Shown one piece after another: positions 53,179 to 61,690 of a stretch of DNA of 64,000 nucleotides. The stretch comes from an uncultured Aliiroseovarius sp. (lineage in GTDB: Bacteria; Pseudomonadota; Alphaproteobacteria; Rhodobacterales; Rhodobacteraceae), in assembly GCF_947492455.1 (NCBI RefSeq), contig NZ_CANLNB010000001.1, positions 372,001 to 436,000 on the forward strand, read 5' to 3'. The position numbers were made by a program, and so were the translations under genes. The notes beneath the pieces were generated by a model. That model did no database searches. It was not told the origin of the DNA and worked only from the letters and a program-made list of their open reading frames with translations. Each line of letters starts with the position of its first letter. Position 1 is the stretch's first letter.

Positions 53179-56100
53179 CTAGGTAGCCTGACCCTCAGCG
53201 TCAAGGCGACCAAATGCGTCATCGACAGTTTGGTCGTCCAAAGCCATCAGCTCGCGCGTTTGTGTCCACAGGATTGCGGTGTGCACGGGGCGCTCCGGAT
53301 AAACGGCGCGCAGCATCCAGCGATAGGCGCCCAACTGGCGTAAAAGTCCTTCGGGCGTTTGGTCGGGGTGATCCGGAATGATGCGGTTGGATTTGAAATC
53401 CACCGCCAGCACGTGATCCTCGGTAACAATCAGCCGGTCGATAAAGCCGTGCAAGATACGCGCGGGATCATCCGGCAGGTGCCCGGTGATGGGCGCTTCG
53501 GCGATGCTGCGTTCGTCAAACAGATGCGCCAGCGCCGGGTCGGTCAGCAAGGCCGAAACCTCGTTGGTCAGCGTGTCGATCACATGGGGCTCCGCTGCAT
53601 CCGCGCCGGTGGACAGCAGGTGCTGCGCGACGCCTGCCCAGCTTTCCGGGGCGACGTTCGGCAGATGCTCCAACAGCGCGTGAATTTGACGTCCGCGGAT
53701 CAGCGGATCCTGCCCATCCGCCAGCTCTGCCTCACCGGGAAGCGCTTTCGCGCCGCCCAAATCGGACGGAGAGAGCGGTTTTGGTGCCGTCACAGGGGGC
53801 ACGGCCTGCGTGGTCAACCATTCGGGCAGCAGGCTGCGCGCCGTATCCTGCGCGGAGGGGTCGTTCACCCCCGGTTCGGGCCAGTCGCCTGTGGCATAAC
53901 GTTTACCTGTACCCGTCGGGAAGGCGCAATCGGCGCCGCCTGCGCGTTCCATCGCGGCCTCGGCCACGCGATACCATCCGGTCTCGGCTTTCCCAAGGTC
54001 CCCGGCTGCGGCAAGGATCAACCACTGTTCGGCGCGGGTCATGGCGACATAAAGCAGCCGGGTCCGTTCCTCGATCTCGGCCTCTTTCAAGCCCTCAGCC
54101 ACGTCCTCAATCGCCTCGGTTCGGTCCGGTTTCGCGGGGAACCAGAAGGGCTGATCTGACGACAGTTTGCCAACCTGCGGCGGGTCCGAGGCGCGCCGCG
54201 CCGCCAGATCCGGCAGCAGAACAATCGGCGCCTCAAGCCCTTTCGAGCCGTGGATCGTCATCACCCGCACCAGATGCCCCTTGCTGTCCACCTGCCGCTT
54301 GATCGTGATGTCGCCGGTTTCCAGCCACGTGATGAACCCGGTCAGGCTGGGGATCTCAAGCCGCTCGTAGTTCATCGCCTGATGCAGCAGCGCATCAATG
54401 CCATCCTCGGCCTCTTGCCCCAACCGCGCGAGCAGCTTTTTGCGGCCGTCATGGCGGGTCAGGATCCGTTCCAGCAACTCATAGGGTCGCAGGAAATCCG
54501 CGCGGTCACGCAGGTCATGAAGTGTCTCTAACGTTGCGGAATATTGCTCTGACTGATCCGAGAGCGCCCGCCACAGGAAGGTCTTCTTGCCGCGATAATG
54601 GGCCAGTCGGAACAGATCGTCTTCGCTCCACCCAAACAAGGGCGAGCGCAAGACGGTCGCTAGCGACAGATCATCCTCGGGCGTGGCAAGGAAGGACAAC
54701 AGCGCGGTCAGATCTTTCACTGCAAGTTCCGCCCCGATGCGCAGCTGATCAGCCCCGGCGATGGGAATGTCGCGGGCTTTGCAGGCGCGGATCAGCTCGT
54801 GGAACAGCTCGCTTCGGGACCGGACAAGAACCAGAATGTCGCCCGGATCGACGGGGCGTGAACCGCCCTTGTCATCGGGCAGGCGCTCTTCGCGGATCAT
54901 CCGCTGGATTTCATCCGACAGATGGTCCGCCAGTTGCACCCGGTGATCACGCGGCGAGGGTCGATCGACCGGATCATTCCAATCGCGGTCTTCTTCGTGC
55001 TTAACCGGCTCAATCGACGGCCATAGATCCACGCGCCCCGGTTTGTCGCCAAAGAACGCCCGGTGCATGAAACCACCGCCAAGGCCCGACCGCCCTTCCA
55101 GCGCCATATCGACGAAGCCCAGCACGGCGGGCGAGGAGCGAAACGAGTATTCCAGCGGTTGAACCGCCAAGGCGCGCCCAACCTGCTGTAAGCGATCCGC
55201 AAAACTGTGCTGCATCCGCTGGAACTCGGCCGGTTCCGCGCCTTGGAACGAATAAATCGACTGTTTCGGGTCGCCCACCACGAAAATTGTGCGCTCCACA
55301 TCGTCGCGGGCGCCTGACCCGGTGGTAAACTCGCGCGCAAGGCTGTCGATCACGCGCCATTGCACGGGGCTGGTGTCCTGAGCCTCGTCCACAAGAATGT
55401 GGTCGATGCCGCCATCCAGCTTGAACAGCACCCACGCGGCGACCGACGGATCGGTCAAAAGTCCACCCGCCTTCAGGATCAGATCGTCAAAATCCAGCCA
55501 GCCCCGCGCCAGTTTGGCGGCCTCATATTCCTGCACGAAAGCATGCGCGAAACGATAGAGAACCTGCGTCCGCCGCGCGTTATGCAGCGCCAATCGCTTG
55601 TGCCGCGCATCCTCAACCCGCGCCATCAGATCGTTCAACTGATCCATGATCGGCGCGCAGGCCCCAGATTGCAGTGCTTTGGTCGGAACAGACCCTATCT
55701 TGGCGGAAAACGGAGCAGATTGCTTCAAGAAGATCTTCTCGAGCCGCTGAAGAAGATCCAGATTTGGTTGGGCAAGATCCGCCCCCTGCAGCGTTTCAGA
55801 ACGTTTCTGATCCTGCGCGCTGCCCGTAGCCGATCCCGCCCGGAACTTCGCCAGCACATCCAGATCATCCGGTGCAAAACACGTGTCCAGCAGGACGTCC
55901 AAGCTGTCGCCCGCGGCCACCCCAAACCAACCGCTGATCTGCGCCGCATCCTTGTCATCTGCAAACAGCATCCGGGCCGAGGTGATCCCCGCCGTTAGCC
56001 GCATCAGGTCTTCGCCCGTAAACAGCTGCGCCAGATCCTGCACCACACCCTTGTGCGGCCCGTCGCTCATCTGTTCCAGAATCGTGGCACGCAGATCGTT

Positions 56101-56547
56101 GGCGGCGCGATCGTCCATCTCGGTAAATTGTGGGGATACGCCCGCTTCGGTCGGGAAACGGCGCAAAAGCGAGGCGCAATAAGCGTGAATCGTCTGGATT
56201 TTCAACCCGCCGGGCGTCTCGATCGCGCGGGCGAACAGTTGTCGGGCCAGCGACAGGTCGCGCGCGCCTTCAACGCCCAGCTCAGCCAGGGCCTGTGTCA
56301 GGCTGGCGTCATCCTTCATTGCCCATTCGCCCAATCGCTTGAACAGGCGGTTCTGCATCTCGCTCGCGGCGGCCTTGGTGTAGGTCAGGCACAGGATGTT
56401 CTGCGGGGACACGCCGTCCAGCAACAGCCGCGCCACGCGGTCGGTTAGAACGCGGGTTTTTCCTGACCCCGCATTGGCCGACAACCAGGTCGAGGCCGAA
56501 GGGTCCGCCGCGCGGATCTGGGCGCGGGTTGCGTCGTTAAAGTTCAT
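53179..56547 (-). CDS. addA: Double-strand break repair helicase AddA
   Basis: UvrD-like helicase-nuclease subunit of AddAB, the alphaproteobacterial counterpart of RecBCD. The 1122-residue protein has Walker A LSANAGSGKTRVLTDRVARL near residue 25, Walker B LVDEAQDTSPVQW and VVGDPKQSIYSFQGAEP. The helicase motif VMTIHGSKGLEAPIV follows. The C-terminal RecB-like nuclease contains VLAVDFKSNR. It overlaps addB by 4 nt. Confidence 0.95.
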   Translation of the reverse strand: MNFNDATRAQIRAADPSASTWLSANAGSGKTRVLTDRVARLLLDGVSPQNILCLTYTKAAASEMQNRLFKRLGEWAMKDDASLTQALAELGVEGARDLSLARQLFARAIETPGGLKIQTIHAYCASLLRRFPTEAGVSPQFTEMDDRAANDLRATILEQMSDGPHKGVVQDLAQLFTGEDLMRLTAGITSARMLFADDKDAAQISGWFGVAAGDSLDVLLDTCFAPDDLDVLAKFRAGSATGSAQDQKRSETLQGADLAQPNLDLLQRLEKIFLKQSAPFSAKIGSVPTKALQSGACAPIMDQLNDLMARVEDARHKRLALHNARRTQVLYRFAHAFVQEYEAAKLARGWLDFDDLILKAGGLLTDPSVAAWVLFKLDGGIDHILVDEAQDTSPVQWRVIDSLAREFTTGSGARDDVERTIFVVGDPKQSIYSFQGAEPAEFQRMQHSFADRLQQVGRALAVQPLEYSFRSSPAVLGFVDMALEGRSGLGGGFMHRAFFGDKPGRVDLWPSIEPVKHEEDRDWNDPVDRPSPRDHRVQLADHLSDEIQRMIREERLPDDKGGSRPVDPGDILVLVRSRSELFHELIRACKARDIPIAGADQLRIGAELAVKDLTALLSFLATPEDDLSLATVLRSPLFGWSEDDLFRLAHYRGKKTFLWRALSDQSEQYSATLETLHDLRDRADFLRPYELLERILTRHDGRKKLLARLGQEAEDGIDALLHQAMNYERLEIPSLTGFITWLETGDITIKRQVDSKGHLVRVMTIHGSKGLEAPIVLLPDLAARRASDPPQVGKLSSDQPFWFPAKPDRTEAIEDVAEGLKEAEIEERTRLLYVAMTRAEQWLILAAAGDLGKAETGWYRVAEAAMERAGGADCAFPTGTGKRYATGDWPEPGVNDPSAQDTARSLLPEWLTTQAVPPVTAPKPLSPSDLGGAKALPGEAELADGQDPLIRGRQIHALLEHLPNVAPESWAGVAQHLLSTGADAAEPHVIDTLTNEVSALLTDPALAHLFDERSIAEAPITGHLPDDPARILHGFIDRLIVTEDHVLAVDFKSNRIIPDHPDQTPEGLLRQLGAYRWMLRAVYPERPVHTAILWTQTRELMALDDQTVDDAFGRLDAEGQAT

Positions 56548-59489
56548 CGCCCAACCTCCGTGATCACAGGGGTGTCGCTGTCATCCCATTCGCCATAGCG
56601 TGCCAGATGATCATAGTCGCCCGCAAAGCGCTGCATATGCATGGCGCGGCGCGACGTATAGCCCTGCGCCTCATCATTGTAGGCTCTAATCAAGCCCAAA
56701 AGCTCGGATTTGATGGTTGCGATGTCGGCGGGCAACAGATCGGTTTGGACCTCTTTCTGCGGTGTCAGGCCGATATAGCTGACCAAGGACACAGGTGCGG
56801 CGTCGATGTTTTCGAACCCGCCAACTTCGGCAATCACAGCCTCGAGCAACAGCTGTTTGTCGAAGTTTTTTTGCTGCTTCTCGTTCGGAGGCGCGCCGGT
56901 TTTATAATCATAGATCAGCAGCGATCCATCCTGATGGCGGTCGATCCGGTCGGCCTTGGCGACCAGCTCGAAATCGGGGTCGTCAAATCGCGCTCGACCC
57001 CAAGTTTCGTTCGCCAGATTGGACGAGAACGCGCCGCGCGACAGCTCTTGTTGAACGAACCACGGCGCGATCCGATCAATCCGGGCTTTCCACAGGATAC
57101 GAGTCGCAAGGTTGGGCACATGCTCGGCCAAGATATCATCCGCGATCTGGCATAGGCGCTCTTGTTCAAGCGCCGGGTCCGGGGCGTCGGGCAGCGACGA
57201 GACGTAGTTTTCGAAAACATCATGCAGCACGGTCCCGCGCATCAAGGCGTCCGATCCGCGCAGAAGAGGATCCAACGCACGCAGATGCAGCACTTTGTCT
57301 GCATAGATCGCAAAAGGGTCGCGGATCAGTTTGGTTACGCCGGTTGCCGACAGTTGCCGGGGACGTGTGGACAGGGGCGGGGATGGCGAAGGCCGCTTTT
57401 CTAGCGGAATAGTCTCGCTCGGCTGATCAATCTGACGCGCGAACTCCAGCCATTGGGTGCCCCGTGCACGCATTTCCTGTAAGGCCTGCGCACCGTCATC
57501 TGACATCCCGGCCATCAAGTTGCAGATGCGGTTTAGCCAGCGCGACGGGATGGTTTCGCTGTCCTCGTCCTTGACCGACCGGGTCAGGATCACCTCTTTC
57601 GTGGCGATGGCTTGCTGGAAATCATGCGCGGACAGACCCACGCGGCGTTCAGGCAAGGGGAGGTCCACCTGCATCCGCATTTGGCGGTTCAGCCACGGAT
57701 CTGGGCCGGGTAGTTCGGGCCAGATCCCATCGTTCAACCCGGCAAGAATGACCCGATCCGCACCCTGCACGCGGGCCTCGAGCGTGCCCCAGAACATCAC
57801 GCCGGGATGGGGGGTGTTGGGGTCGCGGACCTCGCCTTTTGATAGGATCGAGCGGAACAGATCGCGATAGGCGAGGGGAGAAAGGTCTCCTCCATGTTCA
57901 GCATTTTCTGCAAGGTTAGAGACGATTTCTTGGCACATCTGCCCCGCAGCGCGGTTCCAAAGTTCGCCCGTTCCCTCACCGTTCGGACCGCACGCGATCT
58001 CACGCGCCAGATCAAGATGGTGGGTTAGAAGATCTGGAAGGGGCAGCTCCTCCTCAAGCGGCGGGGCAAGGCAAATCGTGGCGACCCACTCGGCCCAGAT
58101 CGCGCGTTCCGGTTCTTCCTCGAACGTCTGCGCCCAATCCAGAAGCGCCTGACGGTCGGGGATCGTGGCCGAGCCACGCAACACCTGAAGCTCAAGATCG
58201 CGGGTCCAGCGCAGATGATCCCCGCGTGTGTCCCCTCCCGTGTTGGTCAGCGGATGCTTGAGCAGCGTCAGCAGCCGATCAGCCGCGGGGGCTTCGCACA
58301 TCATAAGCGTGATCTGGCGCAAAAAACGTCCCGGCGCGGACAGGGCAAGCGGGCGGCCTGCGCTGTCGTCCGGTTCGATGTTCCAGCGGTCCAAGGCGGC
58401 AGTGACCTGACGGGTCAGGTTTCGATCTGGCGTGATCAAAGCCACGCTGACCCCGTCTTTGACCGAGCGGCGGAGCAGTGCGGCGATTGCCTGCGCCTCG
58501 TCTCGCTGTCTCTGCGCCTCGATCAGGGTTAACCCCTCGGTGGCCTTTGTGATGCCTTCGAACCGGCGCCCTTCGATCTGCCATTGGTCCGTCACAGGGG
58601 CGGGCCGCAGCGCCAGCGAGATCAGTTTGTTGCGTTCAGGCGCGACGGGCGGCAGCTCTGTCCAGTTTTGAACCTCGCTTCGGGGTAAATCCAACTGTTT
58701 CAGAAGCGTGGCGAAGCGGTATTGCGGGTGATCTTCAGCCGACAGGGCGTCTTCTAAGGCGCTCCATGTGTGGTCTGGCAGGTCCGTGTCGAACCCCGGC
58801 AGGACCAATGCGCCCTGCGGAAGCTGCGCGACGGCGCGCATCAACAGCGCCGTGGTGCCACGCGATCCCGTCGAGCCGGCGATAATGATCGGGTGATCGG
58901 GGGGGGACTTCTGCCAGCCTTCGATAATCTTCGTTACCACCATCCGCTGCCGCGTTTCCGCGTCTGGGGCATGTCCGGCGCTGGGATCGAAGAACGGGTT
59001 GATCAGCGACAGAAACCGCAGGCTGCGGGCCCAGTGTTCGGACATATCTTGGACATCAAGCGTCTCTAACGCAGCGGGATTCACGCCTTCGCCGTGCATT
59101 TCGTCCATCAGCTTTGCCACGCTATCGGCCAGATCAAACGCCGCGCTTTTTGGGGCAAGGTCGGGTTCTTGTTCGAGCAGGGCGAGGATCAGCTGGTGCA
59201 GTTCAAGCTGGCGTCGCAAGGGGGCGACGGCGGTGGGGATCGAGCTGTCCAGCGGCATCTGCGCAAGGTCGGTGATCAGTCGCAGACGCGGTACGAAACC
59301 GGGCTGATCGTCAAACAGGCTTTGTACGCGGTTCAGCATGCGGCGGGAGTTCACGAACAATTCGACCCGTGCCATGTCATGCGGTGGGCTGCCTTCCATG
59401 CGGCGGCGCAACCCGTCGACCAACGCCTTGGGAAAGTCGACGCCGAGCGGCACACCGAAGACGCGCGATTTGGACGAGGACTCAAACAT
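56544..59489 (-). CDS. addB: Double-strand break repair protein AddB
   Basis: Partner of AddA. The 981-residue protein has a C-terminal RecB-like nuclease (SLLIYDYKTGAPPNEKQQK) and lacks an obvious canonical Walker A motif, as usual for alphaproteobacterial AddB. The frame extends upstream to 59600, but the ATG at 59489 (MFESSSKSRVFGVPLGVDFP) is the family start and leaves an 8-nt overlap with murU. The gene contains at least three copies of the TAGAGAC/GAGACTA word discussed in the findings. Confidence 0.93.
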   Translation of the reverse strand: MFESSSKSRVFGVPLGVDFPKALVDGLRRRMEGSPPHDMARVELFVNSRRMLNRVQSLFDDQPGFVPRLRLITDLAQMPLDSSIPTAVAPLRRQLELHQLILALLEQEPDLAPKSAAFDLADSVAKLMDEMHGEGVNPAALETLDVQDMSEHWARSLRFLSLINPFFDPSAGHAPDAETRQRMVVTKIIEGWQKSPPDHPIIIAGSTGSRGTTALLMRAVAQLPQGALVLPGFDTDLPDHTWSALEDALSAEDHPQYRFATLLKQLDLPRSEVQNWTELPPVAPERNKLISLALRPAPVTDQWQIEGRRFEGITKATEGLTLIEAQRQRDEAQAIAALLRRSVKDGVSVALITPDRNLTRQVTAALDRWNIEPDDSAGRPLALSAPGRFLRQITLMMCEAPAADRLLTLLKHPLTNTGGDTRGDHLRWTRDLELQVLRGSATIPDRQALLDWAQTFEEEPERAIWAEWVATICLAPPLEEELPLPDLLTHHLDLAREIACGPNGEGTGELWNRAAGQMCQEIVSNLAENAEHGGDLSPLAYRDLFRSILSKGEVRDPNTPHPGVMFWGTLEARVQGADRVILAGLNDGIWPELPGPDPWLNRQMRMQVDLPLPERRVGLSAHDFQQAIATKEVILTRSVKDEDSETIPSRWLNRICNLMAGMSDDGAQALQEMRARGTQWLEFARQIDQPSETIPLEKRPSPSPPLSTRPRQLSATGVTKLIRDPFAIYADKVLHLRALDPLLRGSDALMRGTVLHDVFENYVSSLPDAPDPALEQERLCQIADDILAEHVPNLATRILWKARIDRIAPWFVQQELSRGAFSSNLANETWGRARFDDPDFELVAKADRIDRHQDGSLLIYDYKTGAPPNEKQQKNFDKQLLLEAVIAEVGGFENIDAAPVSLVSYIGLTPQKEVQTDLLPADIATIKSELLGLIRAYNDEAQGYTSRRAMHMQRFAGDYDHLARYGEWDDSDTPVITEVGR

Positions 59490-60165
59490 CGGCACCCTCC
59501 AACATTTTCTCTGCCAATGTGATGCCGTCCGGATGCCCGACATCACACCATGCGCCTTGATAGGGCAACCCGAACAGACGATCTGATCGGCGAATGGCAT
59601 CCCACGCGACGTTTAGCGAGAAGACGTCCTCATCCACCTGCGCCACCGGGTGCGACTTGATGATCTGACACCCGGTATAGACCAGCCCCTGCCCGCGCGT
59701 GAGCTGCCCGTCTGGAGCGATCGTAAAGTCGCCTTTCCCGAGGTGACCGATGGCGTTTTCCGGCGGTACTAGCAGCATCAGGGCGTCCATGCGGTCAGGA
59801 TCCCAGGCGTGAAGAAGCATCTGCATCGGGTTGGGACCAGACCAAACCGCATCGGCGTTGAGGGTGAAAAGAGACGCAGTTTTATGCAGTGTTAGAGCCT
59901 GTTTTAGACCTCCGCCGGTCTCAAGCAGTGTGTCTTCGTGCGAAAAAACGACGTCTCGATCCGCCAAGTGCGTATGGATCTGATCTGCCAGATAATGGGT
60001 GTTCACAATGATCTGCGAGACGCCGTCAGCTTCGTCCACAATATCCAGCGCGTGGTCCAGAAGGGGCTTCCCGGCGACCGGGATCATCGGCTTTGGCTGC
60101 GTTTCCGTCAAAGCGCCCATGCGGGTGCCGCGCCCGGCGGCAAAGATCATCACTGTGTCGGGCAT
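59482..60165 (-). CDS. murU: Nucleotidyltransferase, probable N-acetylmuramate-1-phosphate uridylyltransferase MurU
   Basis: A 227-residue sugar-phosphate nucleotidyltransferase with MIFAAGRGTRMGALTETQPK and PKPMIPVAGKPLLDHALD at the N-terminus. Next to an AmgK-type kinase it is most likely MurU, which makes UDP-MurNAc from recycled MurNAc-1-phosphate and so bypasses the fosfomycin-sensitive MurA step. Other sugar substrates cannot be excluded. It overlaps amgK by 16 nt and addB by 8 nt. Confidence 0.85.
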   Translation of the reverse strand: MPDTVMIFAAGRGTRMGALTETQPKPMIPVAGKPLLDHALDIVDEADGVSQIIVNTHYLADQIHTHLADRDVVFSHEDTLLETGGGLKQALTLHKTASLFTLNADAVWSGPNPMQMLLHAWDPDRMDALMLLVPPENAIGHLGKGDFTIAPDGQLTRGQGLVYTGCQIIKSHPVAQVDEDVFSLNVAWDAIRRSDRLFGLPYQGAWCDVGHPDGITLAEKMLEGADV

Positions 60166-61142
60166 GGCTGTCTGAGCCTTTCAAGGTGGCTAGGGCTGGG
60201 TTCAGGTAGGATCGCGTTTAGTTGGGTGCGTAGTTTTGCAAGCGGCGGGTGGCGAAGGTCGTCTTGCAGCAGGGTCCAGACGCGCGGGATCAGGTCAATA
60301 TAGTGCGGTTTGCCCATCTGCTGCGACAGTCGCGCGAAAATGCCGAGGATACGCAGGTTGCGCTGTACGGCGACCAGATGGAACTCGTCCTGAAAGGCGG
60401 TTTGATCAAGCCCGCGCCGCTTTGCGAAGGCCTTTCGCGCCGATTTGGCCAGATCGACCGACACATCGCGCCGCACATCACGCAGAAGCGACACAAGATC
60501 GTAGCTGGGCAAGGTGTTCACCGCGTCCTGAAAGTCCAGAAGCCCGACGCGAGCGGTGCCCCCCCGATCTGGCAGCCAATGCAGGTTCTGTGCGTGGAAG
60601 TCGCGCAGGGATGTGCACAGGGTGGTGTCGAAGGGGGTGAGCGCCTCTTCGATGGCACCCAGCGCATCGCTCATCACGGCGGCAGGCTGGGGCGCATAGT
60701 GTAGGAAGGCCAGGTCGCAGGCTTGCGCCATGTCGCTTATGCCATAGCTGGCGACCGGCGCGGGCGTGGCGTCCAGAATGGTGTGAATTGCATCAATTGC
60801 GCAAGAATAGAGACTGTTTTCAAGCGAGGGATCGGTTTGGATCAGCGAGGCGAAATCATCGTCTCCGAAATCCTCAAGCAGCAGGAACCCGCTTTGCAGA
60901 TCCGCCGCATAAATTGTCGGTGCAGACAGGCCAAGCCCCGCAAGATACTGCGCGATATCGACGAAGGACTGCATCGAGCCACAGGTCGATGGCGGGGCGT
61001 CCATCAGGATCGCGGGGCGGGTGCCCTGTGCGCGGAAATACCGGCGGGAGGAGGCATCCCCGGTCAGGGGCCGAAAGGGCGCATTGGCCCATTCGGTCGT
61101 GGTCAGAAACTGGCGGCGATCCTGCGCGCGGTCATCGCTCAT
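60150..61142 (-). CDS. amgK: Aminoglycoside phosphotransferase-fold kinase, probable AmgK (anomeric MurNAc/GlcNAc kinase)
   Basis: A 330-residue kinase. Substrate and ATP elements are PLTGDASSRRYFR and LLLEDFGDDDF, the catalytic loop is LRDFHAQNLHWLPDRGG and the metal Asp is in VGLLDFQDAV. With murU it forms the cell-wall recycling pair first defined in Pseudomonas. The longer frame from 61172 is not needed: the ATG at 61142 overlaps the tsaE stop as ATGA. Confidence 0.86.
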   Translation of the reverse strand: MSDDRAQDRRQFLTTTEWANAPFRPLTGDASSRRYFRAQGTRPAILMDAPPSTCGSMQSFVDIAQYLAGLGLSAPTIYAADLQSGFLLLEDFGDDDFASLIQTDPSLENSLYSCAIDAIHTILDATPAPVASYGISDMAQACDLAFLHYAPQPAAVMSDALGAIEEALTPFDTTLCTSLRDFHAQNLHWLPDRGGTARVGLLDFQDAVNTLPSYDLVSLLRDVRRDVSVDLAKSARKAFAKRRGLDQTAFQDEFHLVAVQRNLRILGIFARLSQQMGKPHYIDLIPRVWTLLQDDLRHPPLAKLRTQLNAILPEPSPSHLERLRQPCPTQ

Positions 61143-61633
61143 GGCAGCGCCTTTTCGATGCGGGCTTCCCACTGCTCGGCGGGGCCCGAAATCCGGACGT
61201 GTCGCAGATCGGGGTCATCGGACGCGCCGCCTGTCGAGAACTCCAGCGACAGCGCGTTTTGCGGCAGCAGCTCACCCAGGCGGTCGGGCCATTCGACAAG
61301 GCAAATCGCGGTCTCGAACGCGTCGATCAGGCCCAGCTCTTCGACTTCGTCCGGGTGTGTCAGGCGGTAGAGATCGGAGTGCCAGATCTCGCACAACGTG
61401 TCGTCATAGGTCTGCACCAGCGTGAAGGTGGGCGAGGGCACGTCCTCGGCCAGACCCTGCGCGGCAAGGCGGGATTGGATCACCGCACGGGCGAAATGCG
61501 TCTTTCCGGCCCCGATCCCGCCAGACAGCAGGATCACGTCGCCCGGTACCAATTGGTGGGCTAGGGCTTCGGCAAAAGCGGTGGTCTGATCCGGGGTGGA
61601 AAATGCAAGATCATGATGAAAGGCGTGCGTCAT
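61139..61633 (-). CDS. tsaE: tRNA threonylcarbamoyladenosine synthesis ATPase TsaE
   Basis: Supports t6A37 formation on tRNA with TsaB and TsaD. The 164-residue protein has the P-loop GGIGAGKTHFARA (residues 38-50), VPSPTFTLVQTY and HSDLYRL. It starts a compact tsaE-amgK-murU-addB-addA run with overlaps throughout. The upstream PAS gene ends 57 bp away. Confidence 0.94.
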   Translation of the reverse strand: MTHAFHHDLAFSTPDQTTAFAEALAHQLVPGDVILLSGGIGAGKTHFARAVIQSRLAAQGLAEDVPSPTFTLVQTYDDTLCEIWHSDLYRLTHPDEVEELGLIDAFETAICLVEWPDRLGELLPQNALSLEFSTGGASDDPDLRHVRISGPAEQWEARIEKALP

Positions 61634-61690
61634 GGCACGAGTTTTAGACGCCCTGCGCGTCGGTGCAAGGGTGGATCACCTCACCTCGTG

